From NCBI RefSeq assembly GCF_036588685.1, contig NC_086374.1, positions 23,862,886 through 23,926,885 on the forward strand: 64,000 nucleotides of DNA, read 5' to 3'. Positions 10,401 through 22,663 of this stretch are shown here, one piece after another. Each line of letters begins with the position of its first letter. Positions within the stretch are counted from its first letter, which is position 1. The translations under genes were made by a program, and so were the position numbers. The notes under the pieces were generated by a model, which was given only the letters and a program-made list of their open reading frames with translations, was not told where the DNA came from and did no database searches. This DNA comes from Mytilus trossulus (taxonomy: Eukaryota > Mollusca > Bivalvia > Mytilida > Mytilidae).

Positions 10401-13314
10401 GTTGTGTATGAAAATCCTAGCAAACGAAAAAGAAAGGTACATTATAATATATGTGTTATAATATATGTATGATATATATTATGTCTTTAGAATTTAACTC
10501 AAATATTTATTTATTGGGACAATAGAATTGTTAGATTTTTTTATCAAATTTTAGGGTAAACTATAACAGACTAAGCCTTATAGAAGGAGTGATAAACTGC
10601 TTAAGCTCTGTCTGTCCTTGTCTACTTTCCAAGTTATCTCTATTGTATGTAACCATATTTGACTAGATTTATTCCAAAGCAAATAGACATATTAACCCTG
10701 CCACTTTATGGATGAATGTGCCTGTACTAAGTCAAGAACCTGTAATTTAGTGGTTACCATTTGTTGTTGGGTTTCATATTTGTTTTTTTGTTTGCTGTAA
10801 ATTAATAGTTTTCTCGTTTGATTTGTTTTTCCATTTGTGATTTCGGGGCCTAATATAGCTGACTATGCTGTATGGGCTTTCTTCATTGTTGAAAGCCATA
10901 TGATGACCTATAGCTGTTAATTTCTGTGTCACTTTGGTCTCTTGTTGAGAATTGTCTCTCATTGACTATCATATATACCACATCTTCTTTTTTATACATA
11001 CGTTGTTTAATTCAAAAGAACATAAATTGAAAGAATAATCTGTATTACAAATACTTATTAATAAGCATGTCTTCAATTAATTTTTTTTTGTAGAATAAAG
11101 GATTAGGAAAACATACAGGAATGAAGGATGGTAACTCAGATGAAGAATTTGACATGAAGAGAGCAAGATTTGAAGTCAGAAAATTTGGTATAAAAGGTTT
11201 TGAAGGAAATAAAAAAGATGAAGCCATGGTGGCTCTCCTTGTACAGCTAGGAGCCAAGGTATTGTAGGGACATCATATTGAGGTTAAAAACGAAATATAA
11301 GCTGAAAAATTCACTTTAAAACTGGAAATTTAGGATCATTTATCAGTTATCTCCCCTGAAACTGTACTCCTGAATTGACATTTATCATTTTATACTATAC
11401 ATGGATGTGCATGTATAGTACATTACCAGGACTACAAGGATAATATTTGTTAGATGTCCTACACTAAAAAGTCTTTTATTTCATCTGTTTATACTACCCA
11501 TTCATTTAATAATTTTTCAACAAAGATTAAATTCAATTGTTATTACCTGTTTGTTTAGAACTTCTTCATGGTACTTTGGTAATGGACCAAAATTTTGTAA
11601 AATAGAACATGACACAATTACAAATCAGATGAGTTTCAAAAGAACTGGTTTGTTCATTTTGAATAGAGACAGATATTTGTATTTTGTCAAGGTTGTTACC
11701 TACATTTTCATGGCATTTTAATATGGCAGAAGAAGTAGTTAAACATTTGCAAATGGTGGAAGGAGAATTTCTGGAAAAATATCAAGAAACTCTTTCAGGA
11801 AATATTTTAGTGGTTTTTTTTTAATTTACAATTGCTAAATATTGAGAATTGACTTAATATATAAATTTGAGAAAAATTACAACTCAAAAATTTCTTTAAA
11901 ATTATTTATGAATGGTCACCAAATTTTTCATTATCAGTACCAGAGGCAGATTGTCCCTCCTGTCCCAGTTTAGCTGTAATTATTTTTTTATTGATCATAT
12001 TTTGGGGATCACTGAAGCATGCCTCTTATGCAGTCAGTGGGCCCACACCTAAGAACAATTCTGAAATCACTACCAAAACAAGAGCAGATCATGTTTCCTG
12101 GGTTGATTGCAAATTCAAAAAGTTCATATTTTTTAAATATTTTAACTTTCTCAACTGGAACCAGTTTGTTCAAGAAGTTTATGTTTGCTTGCAAGACATG
12201 ATGACTGGATACAAATTTCTTAGGAGCATTATGAAAACTTAAAGAACCTTAATTTCTTGTGTTTCAGCCACCAAAGAACAAGTTTTACAATTATAAAGAG
12301 TTTATTACAATGAAAAAAACTGAGAAGGCAAACGAGAAAATACAGAGAGAAATAGTAAGTAAAAAATCAACATCTCTTAATTCAATGTATTTCAAAATGA
12401 TAATAAATTTAGTATTGGTCAGTTTATAAATTTTGATTTTATCTTAAGTATAGATTTGTTCAAAAAATAAGAACTAGCAAGGAAACCCCATTCTGAATAA
12501 ATACTGTTTGTTTTCCTTTTATGTTTAAATTCCTTCTTTTTATGCTTCTGAATATTAAGATTTCTCAAACTTGTTAATTTTTTAGAAAACTGCTGTGCAT
12601 TGAATAATGCCATTATTATCTAGTGTCATAAGCATAAACCTCATTTCCTTACAGGACAGAAGCTTAGGGTATAAAGTCGCACCAAACAGAGGCAAAAGAA
12701 GGTATGGTTACAGTGTATCTAAAGGAAAGGTTACATCGATTCATGTTGAAGTAAAACAAATGTATTCAACATGTTAGACATAAAAACGTTAAATGATTAT
12801 AAACATTATTCTTGAAAACAAATTTTAGAGATTTACCTCAAAACAAAAATACTGAGCAAGACAAGATCTTCAAATACATCACAGCCGAAATTCTACTGAG
12901 ATATTGTGGCACCAAATCGCCTTACACTATGCGGATGCACTTGACTTCGCTAACTACATTAAAAGCACTAGACCACTTCCTCAAATTTACAATTTTTTTG
13001 ATAAAGTTGAAACTCAAGGCCATATTTAGCCTAAAGTGAAAATTGTCCTCTATGAAATGTTATTTTCTTAACAAGTGAATTATTTTAAATGAAATTGTCT
13101 CAATAGGAGAAATACAATATCTTATTTGATACACTGTTGGAATCTACATTCATTTTGATGAAATGTACATAACCATGCTTTTTTAATTTTTAGACAAAAA
13201 GACAGGAATGATGTGGGTGGCTATGTGGATGGACAGGTTGGAAAGTTTAAAGATGGAGTACAGTTTGTTAAAAAAGCTGATCTTAAGGGATTTGCTAGTA
13301 AAAGAAAAAAATAA
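7404..13314 (+). CDS. C1orf131 / DUF4602 family ribosome-biogenesis protein, six exons
   Basis: Exons are 7404-7455, 10060-10436, 11094-11258, 12268-12354, 12655-12701 and 13194-13314. All have GT-AG introns and consistent phase, giving 282 aa. The ATG has a good context (A at -3, G at +4). Residues about 18-140 are charged and lysine-rich, with nucleolar-type basic runs (KKQKRKKKQR; RRQKKKERKKQKK). The DUF4602 region spans roughly residues 155-280. It holds the recognisable pattern RFEVRKFGIKGF, then LGAKPPKNKFYNYKEF, then GQVGKFKDG near the C-terminus. Human C1orf131 is a structural component of the small-subunit processome and is regarded as the counterpart of yeast Faf1. By homology this protein should act in nucleolar 18S rRNA/40S maturation. 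Length is close to the human protein. Intron 1 contains a TIR element (8238-9701). The exon model needs transcript support, but phase and domain order agree throughout. Confidence 0.88.
8238..9701. mobile_element. non-autonomous TIR element, copy 2 (in intron 1 of the C1orf131-like gene)
   Basis: It has the same ends as copy 1 at 1613-3440: left AAGGCCACACCAATTTGATT, right end inverse TTAGGCCAAACCAATTTAAT. It lacks the TTAA-flanked foldback found in copy 1 and so supplies the pre-insertion site. No transposase frame is present. The interior (about 8690-9000) contains a diverged dispersed repeat. Confidence 0.65.
10680..10995 (+). repeat. dispersed repeat R3 in intron 2 of the C1orf131-like gene
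   Basis: The segment shares a long run of landmarks with 45,757-45,950: TTTCTCGTTTG..TTTT, GGGGCCT..TATAGCTGA, TATGGGCTTT, GACCTATAG.TGTTAAT.TCTGTGTCA and the ending ..ACCACATCTTCTTTTTTATA. It is non-coding. It is related to the R2 family by its shared 3' part. Confidence 0.6.
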
Positions 13315-13315
13315 A
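13310..13315 (+). terminator. AATAAA overlapping the stop of the C1orf131-like gene
   Basis: AATAAA overlaps the TAA stop codon. It is close for a functional signal; the true poly(A) site may be further downstream in the AT-rich flank. Confidence 0.25.
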
Positions 13316-14084
13316 AGTATAAAATTTTAAATTTTATTCAGTTATCTGACCAACAACCGCAGACAAGTTACAGGACAACATGTATAAAAAATTAAAGGTT
13401 TTCAATGTTTTATAACATTTATAATCTTCATTACCACACTGGGTATTCAAACTCGAATCAATGGAGAGATCCACATCCTCAGGAGCAATAATATGAACAT
13501 TATAAATGGATAAAATCCTTCATGGGAATTTTATGGAGATTTTGCTTACCCACTATTGGAACATTATATGTCACTAACCCTCACTCAGTCATGGTACATT
13601 GACTTTGAAATGTTGGCAAAATTTAGATGCAAAATATAAAACAAGATCTGTTACTAACCATGATTAATTGGTCAGTAATCAGCTGAAAGAGAATGAGAAA
13701 TTATGTGTATAAAGTAGTCACAAAAACACTGCACTCTGAGGAAAATGCAAAATGGACAGTCCCCTCACCAATGGGAAAATCAAAAGCACAAACACATCAA
13801 ACATAGTTATATAGGGAAAGGATTCACTGAAACACAGAAATCTTGATAATTTTGTTTCAGAGGTCAATTAACAGTGCAAAGAGACTATGTAACAACGTAT
13901 TAGATTTTAGCTAGAGAAATTTATTTATTACTGAAAAATCTTTTGTGGTAATATTCTTTACAAAGCACAAAAATGAAAGTATTCACCTCAAAAGCTAACA
14001 AAACCTTTAAACAGACATACTTAGAATGGATATAGTTACGATACTATTGTCAGGTTATTAAAGATTACATATTTTGGCTGTAAT
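13316..14084. other. 3' flank, short repeat remnants
   Basis: No gene. The piece around 13,735-13,810 (GGACAGTCCCCTCACCAATG and neighbours) looks like a remnant of another dispersed repeat. Confidence 0.35.
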
Positions 14085-14755
14085 ATTGATTCACTTATTG
14101 GGTCTTTGCATCGGAATAAACACATTTATTCTAAAACTAGTTGTTGGCATGACACAAGTTATGTTCTCATATATTTTATGATGGTATAATACTTAACCCC
14201 TCACAGGAGGAATTGTGTTTGATATTCATATGATGAAAACATAATCTTTCAATCAGTTTAATTGAGGTCTGGAACTGGCATGTTAGTAACTGCTAGTAGT
14301 CTTGTTATTTATGTATTATTGTCATTTTGTTAAGTTTCTTTTGTTACCTTTTCTGAAATCCGACTCGGACTTCTCTTAAACTGAGTTTTACTGTACGTAT
14401 TGTTGTGTGTTTGTTTTTTCTACATTGGTTAGTGATATAGGGATAGGGTTGAGATCTCAAAAAATCATGTTAAACCCTGCCACATTTTTGGGCCTGTCCA
14501 AAGTCAGGAACCTTTGACCTTTATTAGTCTTGTATGATTTTTAATTTTAGTTTCTTGTGTATAATTTAGAGTTATGTTGACGTCCAGTATCACTGAACTA
14601 GTACATATTTGTTAAGAGGTCAGCTGAATGACACCTCCAGGTGCAGGAGTTTCTCGATGCATTGAAGACCCATTGGTGGCCTGTGGCTGTTGTCTGCCCT
14701 ATGGTCAGGTTGTTGTCTCTTTGACACATTACCCATTTCCATTCTAAATTTCATT
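14085..14755 (+). repeat. dispersed repeat R1, full-length-looking copy
   Basis: This copy aligns by eye with 23,610-25,660 (there interrupted). Shared landmarks are GGGTCTTTGCATCGGAA, TTTAATTGAGGTCTGGA, AACTGCTAGTAGTCT, CGGACTTCTCTT, GGGTTGAGATCTCA and the tail TTGTTGTCTCTTTGACACAT. Shorter tails recur at 46,320-46,600 and directly before both minisatellite arrays. No protein is encoded in this copy. The class (SINE/LINE tail or MITE) is undetermined. Confidence 0.6.
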
Positions 14756-15239
14756 CTTCTATTGGAATGATATTAAAATAAGTTTTCACGCTGATAAACA
14801 CTGCTCTTAATTTTTTAACTTTTTATTTTTTTGTTAAATGTGAAATTAGTTCAAAAAAATGATGTAAACTCTAAATTGATTGACACAGAGAAGTTTGTAT
14901 TTATGGCCCATTCAGCAGAATGATAGAATTATCCCTGAAATGCAATACATATGTAAAAGGCAACAGTAGTATACTGCTGTACGAAATTCATAAATCGATT
15001 GAGAAAAAAAACCAAATCCGGGTTACAAACTAAAACTGAGGGAAAGGCATCAAATGTAAGAGAACTACGACACAACATTAAAATGTAACGCACACAGAAA
15101 CGAACTATAATATAACAATGGTCATTTTCCTGACACTAATGGCAATGTTAAATATAACATTAAAATGACAACATTACATGAAAGGACTACAATACAAATA
15201 AATGGGGGAAAATATAGGACAGGGAAACACGAATAATAG
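14756..15239. other. repeat-like non-coding sequence
   Basis: No gene. The block at about 15,000-15,230 (GAGGGAAAGGCATCAAATGT and neighbours) reads like a further dispersed mussel repeat, but no second copy lies in this window to confirm it. Confidence 0.35.
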
Positions 15240-15450
15240 CAAACAAAAGGTACCAGGTCTAAACTTTAATACACCAGACGTGTGTTTTGTCCACACAAGA
15301 CTAGCCAGTGATGCTCAGATGAAAAAAGTTTGAAAGCCAAAACAAGTACAAAGTGGAAGAGCACTGAGGACCAAAAGTTCCAAAAAGTTGTGACCAATAC
15401 GGCTAGGGTTTTCTGCCTGGGATAAGAACATCCTTATTATTTAGAATAAT
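15240..15450. repeat. dispersed repeat R4 (partial)
   Basis: The segment shares landmarks with 34,880-35,060: CCAGACGTGTGTTTTGTCCAC/GACGCGCGTTTCGTCTAC, AGCCAAA..AAGTACAAAGT and CCAAAAAGTTGTG. It is non-coding. Other fragments lie at about 33,330-33,490, 34,125-34,215, 37,425-37,520 and 56,455-56,535. Confidence 0.55.
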
Positions 15451-16844
15451 TCATACTTTTGCAATCAGAAAATTACTATATACTAGATTTACATGATAAA
15501 ACCGAAGTGGTGACTAACTACAGAATAAAAATGGATACATTTCATACAGCATTCTAAATACCAGCACATAAAAATACATAGCCGAGTTAGCCAAAGCCAG
15601 TTCAACGGACAAAGTGTCGTAAAATGTTTCAAGCATATTATTACACCTGTATCAAACTACTAATCATATATTATCAGCACACATTTCTTCAAATAACAAA
15701 AACATTTAAGATTTGGCATAAAACCACCAGAAATCAGGTAACAACAGGTTAGACATAAACATTGGTAGTTAATTTATTGAATTGGTACTTTCTACTTTAA
15801 CCTGATCAGTAGATAACAAATGGTGAAGAAAAAAACAACAAAAATAAAAGGAAAAGTACAGAAGTGTTTATTAACAATGTTATAGACCAAAGAAATATAC
15901 GGTATCAACAATGCTCCCCTAACTGAATACAGACTCCAAGAACCCAATCAGCTAATATGAAAACATGCTGCCTAGAAGCTCCCTTATATATTTCAGGTGC
16001 AGTGCAGGGAGACATTATTGTGTGTCATATTATAAACTATTAAATATTTTTATTGCCAGATGATAAAGATCAGTGTAATTCAAGACAAGCTTCAATATAT
16101 TTTGTGAGCAGTATAATTCCTCTTCATCTTATTGAAAATTTCAACAAGCTATGCATATAATTTGTACATACTTATAAATATTAATACATCCCATAATAGC
16201 TTTATGAACACGTTGACTTGTTTTTGAAAAGTAATGAACTTGAATTGCAATTTATTCTCTGGCATCACTGTGTAAATCAGGATGTAACTGTGTTTGCAGG
16301 TAGATATATATGCACTAAACATAACTCCTAATACTTCCAATGTATATGTCAATATACACAAATGAACTTACAATAAGGGTTATTATCCAGTATGCTTTAG
16401 TTTTGTCATTTTTGCAAGCTAGTTAGGACATTAGTAAGTGCAATGTGACAATCAAATTTAACTTGATATATGTAATGACCAACCCAGAATTAAAGGGTGC
16501 AGTTATTACTTGAGACTTTTTTATTTTCATATTTTGAGTGGGAGCCTCGGTGTCACTCTGAGTGGTCTAAGTAGTCAAGTCTAAGTAGTCAAACTGCTGT
16601 ATCACTACTAAGCATGTCAACACTGAGGTTGTGAATTCGAATTCAACACGTGGCATGTGGGATTGACTTTAATTAATCTTAATTGACTAGGATTGTCAGT
16701 TTTCCTACTGACCTTCTTTCAATTAATCGGTCGCAATCAACTTTCTGATTATTCTGCTAAAATGTGTTGCGCATGAAGTAAGAAATAAAACTGACATATA
16801 CATTTTTGTGAAAGGTAATATCCTAAATACAGGTGCTCTTTAAA

Positions 16845-18825
16845 ATCAGTATTTTGTTACCCGAGCCTTGAAGCATTCAAGTCTCGGGCGGTGATAGTGG
16901 GAAGTGGTAAAGCATTCCATTCCCGTATTGATTTTTGGTAAATTGACATTTTCCTCGTGTCTGCTTTACAAAGTGAAACCTGGTTACATCAAGTACTAGT
17001 TGCTCTTGATGCTCGGCTTATTGGAACTAGCTTATATGTTGCATCTATATTAACAATACCATTAATGATTTTGTACAGATCCTTGTTGTAGATCTTCTCT
17101 CTTCTAATTGCTGCCACTCCAGTTGTTTTATCATGTCAACCGATGATGTGTTACGATAATTGTTGGTAACATATCTAGCTCTCTGCGTTGTACCATCTCA
17201 ACTTTCTTCGTGTTGTTTTGTTGGTGGGGTCCAAACTGCGCTTGCGTATTCTAGTGTAGGTCTTACTCATGACTTGTATGCATTTTCTTTCAGTTGGTTT
17301 TTGTTGATGTTTAAATTTCGTTTTAGGAACCCAATAGCTGTATTTGCTTTTTGACAGATGATTGGTACTCCAATTTAAGTCTGATCTGATGGTTACTCCA
17401 CGATAATTTGCAGATAAAACTCTCTCAAGTACCTTGCCGTATAGGATGTTATCTTTGGTAATGGGATTTCTTTTCTTGCTTATGCATGACCCATCGTTGT
17501 TCCCAATCTGATAATTTATTCAAGCCCTCTTGCAGTGTTGTGGTATCTGCATCTGTTGTTATTGTGAGGTAAATGATAGTGTCTACGGCAAACAATCTTG
17601 TACTAGATGGATCACCCTCTGGCATATCATTTATGTAGAATAGGAAAAGAGCGAGACCTAATACTGAATCATGTGGCAGACCTGATTCAACATCAATGAG
17701 GCCAGAGTTTACTCCTTCAACCTCTAATGACTGTTGTCTCCCTCTTAGGAAACTAAGGATCCATCTGTTGGTTCTACCCTCAATCCTGTATGACCTTAGC
17801 CTATAGATTTTTTTCGTTTCAATTTGTTTTTGACCTTGAAAAAAAAATAATGTTTGTTTCAAACTCATCTGCCACTACTAGTATTTGTAATGCTTAAATT
17901 GAAAGACAAAACATGAGAAATCTGTTTGCTTTCCTTCATCTAGGTTTTGTGTTATATCATTTATGAACTCTATGAGTTCAGTTTCGCATGATATTTTTTG
18001 GCAAAACCCATGCTGCATAGGATGTAGGATGTTATGTGTATTTGAGTGGGATACGATGTAGCTGGTATTTATGTGTTCTATGATTTAGCAGGCTATACAC
18101 ATATTAAGAAAGTTAACGGTTGTTTTCTGCCTCATACTTTTGACCTTTTTTAAAGATAGAACAAACGTTGGCCAATTTCTGGTCTGTTGGTAATTCTACA
18201 GATTCATACGAATTTTGAGAGATCATACTGAATATTGGTGCTTCTTTGGTGGCTAGTTCGTTTAGAACATAGCCGTAATTTGGTCCGGACCACCTGTCTT
18301 GTATTGTCAATTTTTCATTATGTCATTAAATGTAAAGTTAACTTCTGTCATAGATGAATAATTTTTTTTAAATGATCCACGTCTATCTTGGAACTCTAGG
18401 TTTGAAAAGCTTGTTCTTTCAGACTGGAACTGCTGATTAAGTATATTTGCTTTATCTTAAAGGACCTGAATGCAGTAGACGATCTGTTTTCAGTGGTGAA
18501 ACCTCATTTTCACCACTTCATTCGTGCATAATAAATGTCCAGAAACTCTTCATATAGTCATGATATTCGCTGATGTTAACTTCTGGTGTAGTTACAATAG
18601 ATTCCACGTACTTTCAGTATGACCTCCTCAAACCTTGTTGTACCTGGCGCTTGACTGATTTGTATTTCTCAGATTTGTTTTTGTCATAAGATTTCTTCTT
18701 ATTCTTTCGGGTGAGTCGTTTGAGATCTCAAGATATCCACGGTGGGCCGTCCTTGGTTCTTGCCTGTTTATGCGGAATATTCAAATTGACGTTTTTCCTT
18801 AACTTGTTTTAAATACTATCCATCC
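16845..18825 (-). pseudogene. non-LTR (LINE) retrotransposon fragment, ORF2 remnant
   Basis: On the minus strand the fragments read in the right order for a CR1/Jockey-type ORF2: a linker near 18.75 kb (KDGPPWIS-like); GYVLNELAT and LPTDQKLANVCSIFKKGQK at 18.1-18.3 kb; then the palm at 17.45-17.87 kb with GLIDVESGLPHDSVLG and LFAVDTIIYL; then a C-terminal part at 16.9-17.35 kb. The catalytic F-A-D-D box has become FAVD, and the canonical P-Q-G-S turn has become PHDS. Stops and frameshifts occur throughout, so it is dead. It is absent from the corresponding place in unit B. Confidence 0.82.
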
Positions 18826-19559
18826 TTTATTAGAGACATATATATACAATGTATGATTTGTCTCTGCTTTTATGCTGTGGTGGGACTATCATAATAGTTC
18901 CAGTATTATGTTAATTGTATTTCTCTTCCTGAAAAGACATAAAATTATTGACACTGGACAATATGCAAGCAATAAATTTAAGCAATTAATCCGGTAGCAC
19001 TGTAATGAAAATGTCAGAGTTGACTTCTTTTCCACAGACGCTTGTCTCTGAAATAAAACACTATATACCTTATGTGTTATATTAAAGTATATGGTAACAA
19101 TTTTTCAGAGACAAGAACCTGTGTTTTTTTCTATGTACATGGAACTAAGAGTTCCATGTACGTTTAACTGACCCAGTAACGTGACAGTAATTACATTCCG
19201 CTCACTTGATTGCTTGAAGAATGTCTTCATAATTGTAGAAATGCTACTACTAGTATATGCAATTTGTTGTATCTTAATATCATTTTTTCACCATCATGCG
19301 TTAATAGAAGATTCATCATGGGTAAATGTATGCATATAATTCTATCTCACTTTCCACAAGTGAGTAACAGTTGGATCACTTTCATGTCTTTTTCTTATAT
19401 ACAAAGCAAATTCTGATCTAGTTCGTCACGTTAAGATTGAGGTTCTGAGCCACTTTTTACAAAAAAGAAACTTAAGTCATTATTAACATGCCAGTTTATA
19501 ATATACGATCAATTCTAAATTAATCGTAAGATATGTTTGGTGAAAAGCGTAGCTGGACT

Positions 19560-19945
19560 ATACAGTTTTAAGTCTGTTTTCCTTAAACTGTGAACAACAG
19601 GTCAACTATATTTGTTGTATGGAAGTATTGTAAGCTGTACATGTCTGCCTGGCATGGTTCACCTGACCTTGACCTTACTTCGATAGTTCATTAGTCAATC
19701 TTAAATTTTCTTGGTTAAGTCTACCTTTTAGAATCTATAAGCAATAGGTCGTCTGTATTTAGAATATTTAATGATTGTTAGGTGTACACGTATTTCTTGT
19801 CGGGTTTATATGACCTAGACCTCATTTTCTTGAATCATGATGAGTTTATATGATGGATGTAGTAAAACTTTAAATCTAAAACTATCAACATAATATCAAT
19901 GATTAGTAAATCAGGCGAGACATTTCAGCCTGGGCACTCTTGTTT
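19560..19945 (+). repeat. degenerate tandem/satellite-like repeat
   Basis: Two or so diverged monomers of roughly 100-190 bases are marked by recurring AATAGGTC, TATGGAAG.ATTGTAAG.TGTACATGTC and CACCTGACCTTGACCTTA-type words. A counterpart lies at about 35,850-36,430 in unit B. It is non-coding. Confidence 0.5.
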
Positions 19946-22660
19946 TTTTTATTACTATTGAATCGTTTTGTCCTAAAGAAATGAACCAATGAAAATCTCA
20001 GAAAGTTCGATTGACCTAGAGAATTTGCAAGAACCTGTGTCAGTCAATAAACACAATTACGTTTATTTGTCTTAAAATAAACCATTTGATCGAGTTCCCA
20101 TTTTGATGTGTGCAGCTAAGCAAAAGGAAATGGGATTTGACACATACGTAATCAATATTAACTTGTATATCAATTCTGAATGAATAATGAGGAGCTATCG
20201 CACTACAATCATTAAATCTTTTTGGTTAGACATGCAAATCTCATCGGTATTACCTTTTACACTCATTTATTATTTGCAAGTTTTTTATTTCTTATTGAGA
20301 TGTGAAAAGGCTTTGTCAGTTTCTTTACGAGTAAGTGGTTATATTTTTGAATATGTTTGCTTGTAAATATGTAGGACTCAAATCTTTGGTGGGTTCCAGA
20401 TCTATGGCATATTCCTTTATATGGGAAATATTCCAAATCTGTCGCATTTTTTTTTTAAATCCTGAACTATGTCAAGTTTTGTAATTTCCGAATCTATGGC
20501 TGACTTGTATTGTTTCAAAACCTATGTCAGATTTTGTTAAAATGTAGAACAAGGCAGGATATATACGGTCAATTGTTTATCTTAAGGTGATTTGGGCGTC
20601 TTAATTAAAATCCATAGTATTTTTTGATAATTTGTCAAAACGAAGTTTTTATTATTCTTATTTTCTCTTAAAAATATAATAAAAAGTATGGGTCACCGGA
20701 CTTTTTTCACGCTACAGGTTGTGCAAAATTGTTACATTTTGTATAGATTATGCATTGAAAGAAAATTTGAGTTTGTTTGATTAAAATCACCTAAACCATA
20801 GAATTTTAAGATAAATTAGGAGAAGATAGCACTTATAAAATGCTATCTGATAAGAAAAAGAAAAATGGGTCACAGAACTTGTTTTCTTGTTACATATTAA
20901 AATAAGGAAATTCACAACACTTTCTATTATAAAATTACATTATCTTAGATATATCCTCTGTAATATTATGATTATCTCCGCTTATATTTGGCAAAGTTGG
21001 AAAAAAAACGAATAAACACAATTATAGTGATGTTGTTTTGGGTTTTTTTTTGAATTTACAGCCGTAAATATGATAAAACACATAATTTTCTATATTTACA
21101 TTAAAAGTCTCACACATGAATTACATACTACTCTCAAAATTGGCACATTTCATTTTAAACAAGTGGAATTGTAAGAAAAAGAAAGCGGGTCTAGACACAT
21201 CTGTGTTAATGGATGACTGATCGTGCAAGGGCTGTATAGCCAGTCAAGATCGTAATGGTCAACCAAATCGTGATGGTAACCATGAAATTGCATAATTGAA
21301 GAAGTAGTATACCATATAACAATGTTTAGGATTAAAATTATGTGCTCTGGAATAATAGGCATTCCCTAAATATGTGTATGATACCTGTTTAATCCCTTTA
21401 TTAAATCAACTGGTATAAATCTGATATAAATCTCTGATTTTAACAATCAAAAAAGTATATAACTATTTTTAAGAACAGTTTCGTCTACATTGACATTTGT
21501 ATTACAATTCTGTATGTTTGTACTGACGATAACTTGTACATTATTCACCTACCATTCACTTACTACAAAAATAAGTTGAAGTTAGGAGACGCTGCATACA
21601 CTTGGTATAATAACATAAATCTTAATATAACATTAAAAAACGATTTTCTCACGAATTTCAATATACATTTGATAATATTAGCATAAGATTTATGTTTGCA
21701 TTGTTATAAACGTAATCATGTATGGAATGCGAATCATATGTTTATCAATTAAGTTAACATACGCGTATGGTATATTGCTCTTAAAAAGGCAGTATTTTGG
21801 AGCTTAATAGAAATGGAAGATCCAGATTTGTATCCCTTGAAATTAAACAATAGAAGTGTAGATATCTATAACTTAAAATACGGTGTATTCAGAATTATTC
21901 GCTGGATATCAATGTTGTTATAAATTTTCTGGAAGTATGCAAACCACGAATTTAGACGTTCGACGAAGTATTAATTTTCTAAAAAAGTGAATACAGACAT
22001 TAACTGACAAATCCACGAAAAGTTCTTCCTGAAAACATAACTATTCCTCAATCTACGAAAATAAAGGAATCCCTATTATTCCAACACCACTTTAAGTTTA
22101 TTATTCGAGGATTTTTAACTTTTAGTCGATGCAGGACAATGGTCGATTCGGTTTCAATGTAATATGTCATTGCAGGGGCGTATCCAATCCAGGATAAGGG
22201 TGAGGGGTTTTCAACTATATGTCGCCATTCAAATGCATTGATCGTCCAAACAAGAATGGACTCCAACCCCTTTCTGGATCCGCCATTGACTTGTATGATC
22301 CTTAGCCTCTGATTTGGATAATTAAAAACAAAATTAAACGGTAAACCTTTTTCTAAAGTAAAGAATGTGTGTCTACTAACTCGTATATAATTTGTACAGC
22401 CGAGTAGTTAACCTTACAATGTTTTCAATAACTTGCAATACTTACACTCCACAAAATAAAATAGCATGATATTTCCGTATTCATCAAAGTACAACATTTA
22501 ATCGGCCGTACACACTACTTCATTTTGTAGTCAGAAAATCATATTGGGATCATGTTATTGTGTAAATTGGGTGAGAATTGATACACATGTTACCACTCTA
22601 ACTGTGAATCAATGTAAACAGAAGAATTTGGTTTCATTTGAAAAGATAATTCATATTTCA
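19946..22660. other. 5' flank of the sulfotransferase gene
   Basis: No coding exon is supported. A splice acceptor immediately before the start codon (AG at 22,660-22,661) implies at least one upstream 5' UTR exon somewhere here or further upstream, which I could not locate. Confidence 0.4.
21150..21320 (-). pseudogene. reverse-transcriptase C-terminal remnant
   Basis: A minus-strand frame gives FHGYHHDLVDHYDL, resembling the FYGR-H-L-VDRY block of the element at 31-33 kb. It is short and broken. A counterpart is at about 36,990-37,090 in unit B, so the remnant predates the segmental duplication. Confidence 0.4.
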
Positions 22661-22663
22661 GAA

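Noticed and set aside
10049-10423. A 124-codon minus-strand open frame.
   Set aside because: It is the antisense shadow of exon 2 of the C1orf131-like gene (Lys/Glu-rich sense strand gives Phe/Ser-rich antisense).
12009-12242. Overlapping open frames on both strands in intron 3 of the C1orf131-like gene.
   Set aside because: They lie between well-supported exons, overlap each other and show no homology.
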